A stretch of 64,000 bases of DNA, from NCBI RefSeq assembly GCF_014647875.1, contig NZ_BMQA01000032.1, positions 29,449 through 93,448 of the forward strand, in the 5' to 3' direction. Below are positions 60,711 through 64,000 of the stretch, piece by piece. The translations under genes were made by a program, and so were the position numbers. Numbering within the stretch: position 1 is the stretch's first letter; every line of letters starts with the position of its first letter. This DNA is from Streptomyces brasiliensis (GTDB taxonomy: Bacteria; Actinomycetota; Actinomycetes; Streptomycetales; Streptomycetaceae). Below the pieces are notes generated by a model that did not search any database, was not told the DNA's origin, and saw only the letters and a program-made list of their open reading frames with translations.

Positions 60711-61502
60711 TCAGTCTTCGTCGAAGTCGTCGAAATCGCCGCGCTCGCCCTCCTCGTTGAAGTGGCGCTTGATGACGCGGAAGCTGCCGACGACTCCGTT
60801 CACCCTTACGCCGTCCTCCATCTCCTCGTGGAGCTCGCCGTTCTCGTCCTCGTCCTCGTCATGGATCCTCGGGCGGACGTTGTTGGCCTCGCTGCGGGGG
60901 CCGACGGTGGCGATGGGGGCGCCGTTGTCGCAGGTGACACCGCGGAAGAACTCGACAGTGTTGCGGCTGTCGTTACGGATGTTGAAGCTGGTGGAGCCCA
61001 GGCCGCTGATGACGCTGATGCAGCCGTCGGGACGGCCGGAGAAACTGCGCTCGTTGATGTGGATCCTGCCCTCGTGATGGCGCTCGCCCTCGCGCTCGTT
61101 GCCCTCGCGCTCGTTGCCCTGGCGCTCGTTGCCCACGAACCCGTTGCCCACGAACCCGTTGCCCACGAACCCGTTGCCCACGAACCCGTTGCCCACGAAC
61201 CCGTTGCCCAGGAGCACGTTGCCTTCGTTGCCCTTGCCCGTGCTGCCGCCTGGCCCGCCCATGAGGGCCTCGGGAGGGACGGCGGCCGGGGCCACCCCCC
61301 CGCCCATGAAGGCCTGGGCGGGGACGGCGCCCGGGGCCACCTGGGCTTGGGGGGCGGGGGCAGGGACGGCGCCCGGGGCCACCTGGGCTTGGGGGGCGGG
61401 GACGGGGGCTGGGGCGGGGGCGGCGTAGGTGATGCCGGTCGCGGTCAGTGCCGCGACGGCCGCGACGGCCATGGCGATCGCGTGGGAACGGGTCATGATC
61501 AT
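60711..61502 (-). CDS. Secreted repeat-rich protein with acidic tail
   Basis: No known family. Signal peptide at residues 1-28 (MTRSHAIAMAVAAVAALTAT, cleavage near TYA/AP). Then a Pro/Ala region with a 14-residue unit APQAQVAPGAVPAP present twice, then five exact GNGFV units, then NERQG, NEREG, NEREG. A folded-looking segment follows (about 145-215: GRIHINERSFSGRPDGCISV, FFRGVTCDNGAPIATVGPRS) with two cysteines. The end is very acidic (DEDEDENGELHEEM, DFDDFDED). 263 aa. The ATG at 61502 has AAGGAG 10 nt upstream. The modular repeats suggest a surface or matrix protein, but this is inference. Confidence 0.8.
   Translation of the reverse strand: MIMTRSHAIAMAVAAVAALTATGITYAAPAPAPVPAPQAQVAPGAVPAPAPQAQVAPGAVPAQAFMGGGVAPAAVPPEALMGGPGGSTGKGNEGNVLLGNGFVGNGFVGNGFVGNGFVGNGFVGNERQGNEREGNEREGERHHEGRIHINERSFSGRPDGCISVISGLGSTSFNIRNDSRNTVEFFRGVTCDNGAPIATVGPRSEANNVRPRIHDEDEDENGELHEEMEDGVRVNGVVGSFRVIKRHFNEEGERGDFDDFDED
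61134..61208. repeat. Five identical 15-bp tandem repeats
   Basis: CACGAACCCGTTGCC occurs five times without a base change from 61134 to 61208. It encodes GNGFV on the minus strand. Identity at silent positions points to recent slippage or gene conversion. A second, 42-bp repeat of the same gene lies near 61326-61403. Confidence 0.95.
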
Positions 61503-61819
61503 GTCGTTTGTTCTCCTTCTCGGATTCAGAGAAACGCTCGCTGTGACAGCCGGGTGCGTGATTGAACGTACTAAGACCCCCCATTGCTGTCATATTGAGC
61601 AAATCGGAATCTCCGGCTTGGAGGGGCTGATCGGGTCTGTAGAGCTCCTTTACGCCGCTCCGAAGGAGAGCTGAATGACGGTCAAAATTTGCCTGCAGCT
61701 TGGGAGATTGAATGACGATTAGCCCTTACAGGTGATCTTCTGACGTCTACTCACCCGCTGTGGCGGTAGGTCGCCGGAAAGTGTCGGCGAGTCGCTGCTT
61801 GACATGGGATCTGTCGTAG
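61503..61819. other. Promoter gap with a 15-codon ORF
   Basis: About 320 bp with no real gene. A tiny ORF at 61675-61722 (MTVKICLQLGRLNDD) has an excellent GAAGGAG ribosome site that is partly covered by an inverted repeat (AGCTCCTT at 61653 pairing with AAGGAG-AGCT). It could be a leader peptide, but nothing downstream is clearly controlled by it. Confidence 0.4.
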
Positions 61820-62604
61820 GCTCCAAGGAGGCCACGTGAACGGTGGCTGTCGGACGAACGCGGCCGCGCACAGCAGGATTCGCCCAGGCCGGACGGTGAC
61901 CAATGCCGGCCCGCACGACCTACCCGCCGCAGCCTGGGCGCCCGGACCGCGGACAGGGGCGCCGACCAGAAGGTCAGCTACGGCGAACTCTCCTACGCCG
62001 ACGTGCCCACTGCTGACGACCTTCTGCTCCTGCGCGGCCATGACCGCTTGGACCGCGCCCCCTCACCCCGACCGGCGGCGACACCGACCCGGTCGAGGAA
62101 GCCCCGACGGCCGGGGCGGGCGGGTTGAACCTGTCCGCGCTGCGGCGCGAGCGGGAGCAGGGGCCCGCGTGGCTGCCCACCGTGCTGGAAGCGATCAAGG
62201 CGACCGGCACGGAGGGCATGAAGCCGTCCGCGGTCGCGGAACTGGTCGGCAAGGACCGCAAGACCGTCCGCGCCGCACTGCAAGCCGCGGTCGAGCGGGG
62301 CCAGTTGGTCTACCGGGACAACGGGCCGCACTCGGTCCACCCGGACACCCCGCCCACAGAGGACCGCTGGTACTTCCGGTTGCGATCCTCGGCCGCCCCG
62401 GAGGGCGGCCGCCACCATGCGCGCGGCACGGGCGCCGGCCGGGCTGGAGCGGGGCGGACAGCGCGGGCCCGGCCGAGGGCCGAGCCGCGCGCGGTGAGCG
62501 GAGCGAAGCGCCTTGAGGAGGTAGGAAGCTCTACCGTGAGAGAGGAGCTTCCCTGCTCGCTCCGCACTCGCTTTCGAGGTCTGTTCGTGCTGGTCAGGGC
62601 GTGA
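61820..62604 (+). pseudogene. Frameshifted remnant of a helix-turn-helix gene
   Basis: One frame reads DQKVSYGELSYADVPTADD and LLLLRGHDRL and is protein-like. Near 62056-62063 (a run of five C) the coding character moves to the next frame, which continues LTPTGGDTDPVEE and LSALRREREQGPAWLPTVLE, then a winged-helix-like part (AVAELVGKDRKTVRAALQAA, RGQLVYRDNG). Adding one base in the C-run would restore a single frame. After about 62380 the sequence turns Arg-rich and looks non-coding. There is no start codon with a ribosome site. It resembles the C-terminal part of replication or transfer proteins of actinomycete integrative elements, but I cannot name it. Confidence 0.5.
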
Positions 62605-62730
62605 TCCGGGGCCGTTCACCCTCGTTCATTGCCGTACTCCCGAGCGGGCCGCGATCCGCCGCGAACGAGGTCGGACGGGCCTGAATGAGACGGAAACTGA
62701 GACGGACCGTACCGGGCCCCATCAGGCGCG

Positions 62731-63387
62731 TTACGCCGTCTCGGGCACGAGTCGACTCGTGAAGCCCTCGTCACGCAGACGCTCGTAGGCCGCCCTGATC
62801 CCGTCCGGGATCTCTTGCTCGATCATGAACCCCTGCCGGGGGTAGATCATGAGCCGCTGCTGAGCGCCGACCAGCATGTCGACGACAAGACGCGCGTCCC
62901 CGATCGAGTCGACGTAGTCGGGAAGCGTCATGGGGGTGGACGCGCTCACCCACTCGACATCAGGCCACAGCTTGCGGGCAGTCGCGTAGGCACGCCGTTC
63001 CTCGTACGGCTTGCTGACCAGAAGGACAGACGAGACGGGCACGTGCCGCTGTTCGAGGAGCGCACGCGAGAACCGGATGTTCTCGCCCGTGTTCCGAGCG
63101 TTCGGCTCGACAAGGATGGCGCGCTCCGGAACTCCCAGCTCGATCGCGCGCTCGCGGTAGTGCTCTGCCTCGCCGCGCGGCATCCGCTCGTGTGTCGTGC
63201 GGCTGGTCGCCCCGGTGAAGACGACGAGGGGAGCCATGCCGCGGTGGTAGAGGTCCGCCGTGGTGTCGGCCACTCCCAGGTCATGACTGCCGAGACCGAT
63301 GGCTACGGAGCAGGGGCGCGGTTCATGCCCCATCTGCTGGAAGTCCCAGAGCCGCTGAGCATCCGCCCACGTCTGAGCCGAGATCAC
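62731..63387 (-). CDS. YdcF/SanA-like DUF218 protein
   Basis: A cytosolic DUF218 protein: SVAIGLGSHDLGVADTTADL, LVVFTGATSRTTHERMPRGE, and the hallmark AILVEPNARNTGENIRFSRA and VLLVSKPYEERRAYATARKL. DUF218 proteins bind nucleotides or act in envelope metabolism in some bacteria; function here unknown. No signal or membrane helix. 218 aa from the GTG at 63387, with GGAG upstream. It lies between two decayed fragments of a probable mobile element, so it may be cargo. Confidence 0.88.
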   Translation of the reverse strand: MISAQTWADAQRLWDFQQMGHEPRPCSVAIGLGSHDLGVADTTADLYHRGMAPLVVFTGATSRTTHERMPRGEAEHYRERAIELGVPERAILVEPNARNTGENIRFSRALLEQRHVPVSSVLLVSKPYEERRAYATARKLWPDVEWVSASTPMTLPDYVDSIGDARLVVDMLVGAQQRLMIYPRQGFMIEQEIPDGIRAAYERLRDEGFTSRLVPETA

Positions 63388-63413
63388 TTGATGTCACTCT
63401 CCGTGTTCGCTGA

Positions 63414-63788
63414 GTGGGCACCTTGAAGTTGAAGTCATACGACCACGCGAAGCGCGCGTGCGGGGCACGCCTCCACCGCTTCGAGCCGTGCCCGCCGGAC
63501 TGCACCACGCACAAGGGCTACAAGCGCGGCTGCCCTAAGCCCTGCGCCAAGACCTGCACGAGGCACGCGAGTGTCTGCCCCGAGCGCAAGGAGGGCGGTC
63601 TCGCCTTCACCCGCCCCAAGACCAAGAAGAGCCGGAACGCCGTCCCGATCCCGCCCGTCTTCATTCCCTTTCCGGCTGACCACAAGGCCCGACAGGCGGC
63701 CATGCGGACCGCGGCCGGGGAGCTGTGGCAGGAAGACCACGTCGTGTTCCCGCGTCCGACCTCGCGCAGCGCAGACGACAGAACCTGA
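63414..63788 (+). pseudogene. Internal fragment of a tyrosine integrase
   Basis: The sequence matches the Cys-rich middle part of integrases from actinomycete integrative elements (HRFEPCPPDCTTHKGYKRGC, CAKTCTRHASVCPERKEGGL, KKSRNAVPIPPVFIPF). The N-terminal arm-binding part and the C-terminal catalytic HxxR and Tyr motifs are absent. The frame stops soon after VVFPRPTSRSADDRT, where an intact integrase would continue. It is therefore a truncated, inactive remnant. I found no attachment site or tRNA gene near it. Confidence 0.8.
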
Positions 63789-63801
63789 TCACCCAACCCG
63801 G

Positions 63802-64000
63802 TCAGCTGAACGGCTGCAGGCCGATCGTCGCCAGCAGGTCGAGCTGCCCGGCTGCCTCGCTGTCCTGCGCCCTGGTATAGACGATCAACCGGAGGTCGCT
63901 GTCACGTACAGTGAGGAAGTCGCTGTCCATTGTGATCGGTCCGATCTCGGGGTGCATGAACGTGCGACTGCTCAAGCCGGGCTGGGGGGCCAAGCGCTGC
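63802..64000 (-). CDS. XRE regulator, C-terminal MmyB-like ligand-binding part (partial)
   Basis: The 3' end of a gene that starts beyond the window. The visible 65 residues include RLAPQPGLSSRTFMHPEIGP, DSDFLTVRDSDLRLIVYTRA and LDLLATIGLQPFS, which fit the C terminus of helix-turn-helix proteins with an MmyB-like domain. The DNA-binding part is not in view. It converges on the integrase fragment with a 13-bp gap. Confidence 0.75.
   Translation of the reverse strand, partial: QRLAPQPGLSSRTFMHPEIGPITMDSDFLTVRDSDLRLIVYTRAQDSEAAGQLDLLATIGLQPFS

Noticed and set aside
61099..61428. Plus-strand protein with NPLPT repeats
   Set aside because: It is the antisense of the GNGFV repeats; signal peptide, ribosome site and codon bias all support the minus strand.
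62731..63788. tRNA gene or attachment site beside the integrase fragment
   Set aside because: I scanned the flanks for a T-arm-like motif and for a direct repeat and saw none; the true element end may lie outside the window.

Overview
The window is high-GC, densely packed chromosomal DNA from an actinobacterium, almost certainly a Streptomyces. The evidence is codon third-position GC bias, frequent GTG starts in 4-bp overlaps (GTGA/ATGA), and a run of recognisable Streptomyces core genes (clpC, lsr2, coaX-nadC-nadB-panC, a nuoD paralogue, folP-folB-folK, folE, ftsH, hpt, tilS, dacB, ppa, tipA). From memory this order matches the conserved core of Streptomyces chromosomes. I saw no rRNA, tRNA or CRISPR array.

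Layout. 1-5.4 kb: TetR regulator, secreted M23 peptidase, a gene-free 0.9 kb stretch, a secreted HAD phosphatase and clpC. 5.8-9.1 kb: prim-pol-like protein, the nucleoid protein Lsr2, an ArgA-like acetyltransferase, a BlaI regulator, a 59-aa membrane protein and a repeat-tailed unknown. 9.2-14.7 kb: a tightly coupled cofactor operon (DUF2520 protein, a 40-aa coupled micro-ORF, panC, nadB, nadC, coaX). 14.9-19.6 kb: PLP lyase, a small gene with a probable C-terminal frameshift, an ArsR-type regulator with a 29-bp palindromic operator, and a two-component pair. 19.7-26.5 kb: a MidA/NDUFAF7-type methyltransferase facing a divergent NuoD paralogue, two PH-domain membrane proteins, a coiled-coil protein and an esterase.

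26.7-40.2 kb: MprF/LysX-like lysyltransferase, the split folate cluster (folP, folB, folK, folE), ftsH, hpt, tilS, a DUF2342 zincin, dacB and ppa. 40.4-49.8 kb: ThrE exporter, DedA with a Q/Y/P-rich tail, tipA with its own MerR-type promoter and conserved internal TipAS start, a CLC channel next to glutamate decarboxylase, PadR, DinB and aldehyde dehydrogenase. 49.9-52.1 kb: an XRE-DUF5753 / ATPase / DUF397 developmental-type trio in which two genes share a 25-bp upstream element. 52.1-61.5 kb: an autoregulated VOC-ArsR-SRPBCC operon, two lipoproteins, DUF2786, LysE, a HTH-ClpN fusion with paired operators, a family-A DNA polymerase, a glycosyltransferase and a repeat-rich secreted protein.

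61.5-64 kb is different in texture: a frameshifted HTH-containing fragment, a DUF218 protein and a mid-piece of a tyrosine integrase, followed by the 3' part of an XRE regulator running off the window. This looks like the eroded edge of an integrative element.

The most useful leads are the NuoD paralogue whose quinone-binding Tyr position is Trp, paired with a methyltransferase of the family that modifies NuoD-type subunits; the 40-aa coupled ORF before panC; the shared upstream element of the ATPase/DUF397 pair; and two promoters with operators embedded in them that appear to give leaderless mRNAs. No clearly new defence or biosynthetic system was found.
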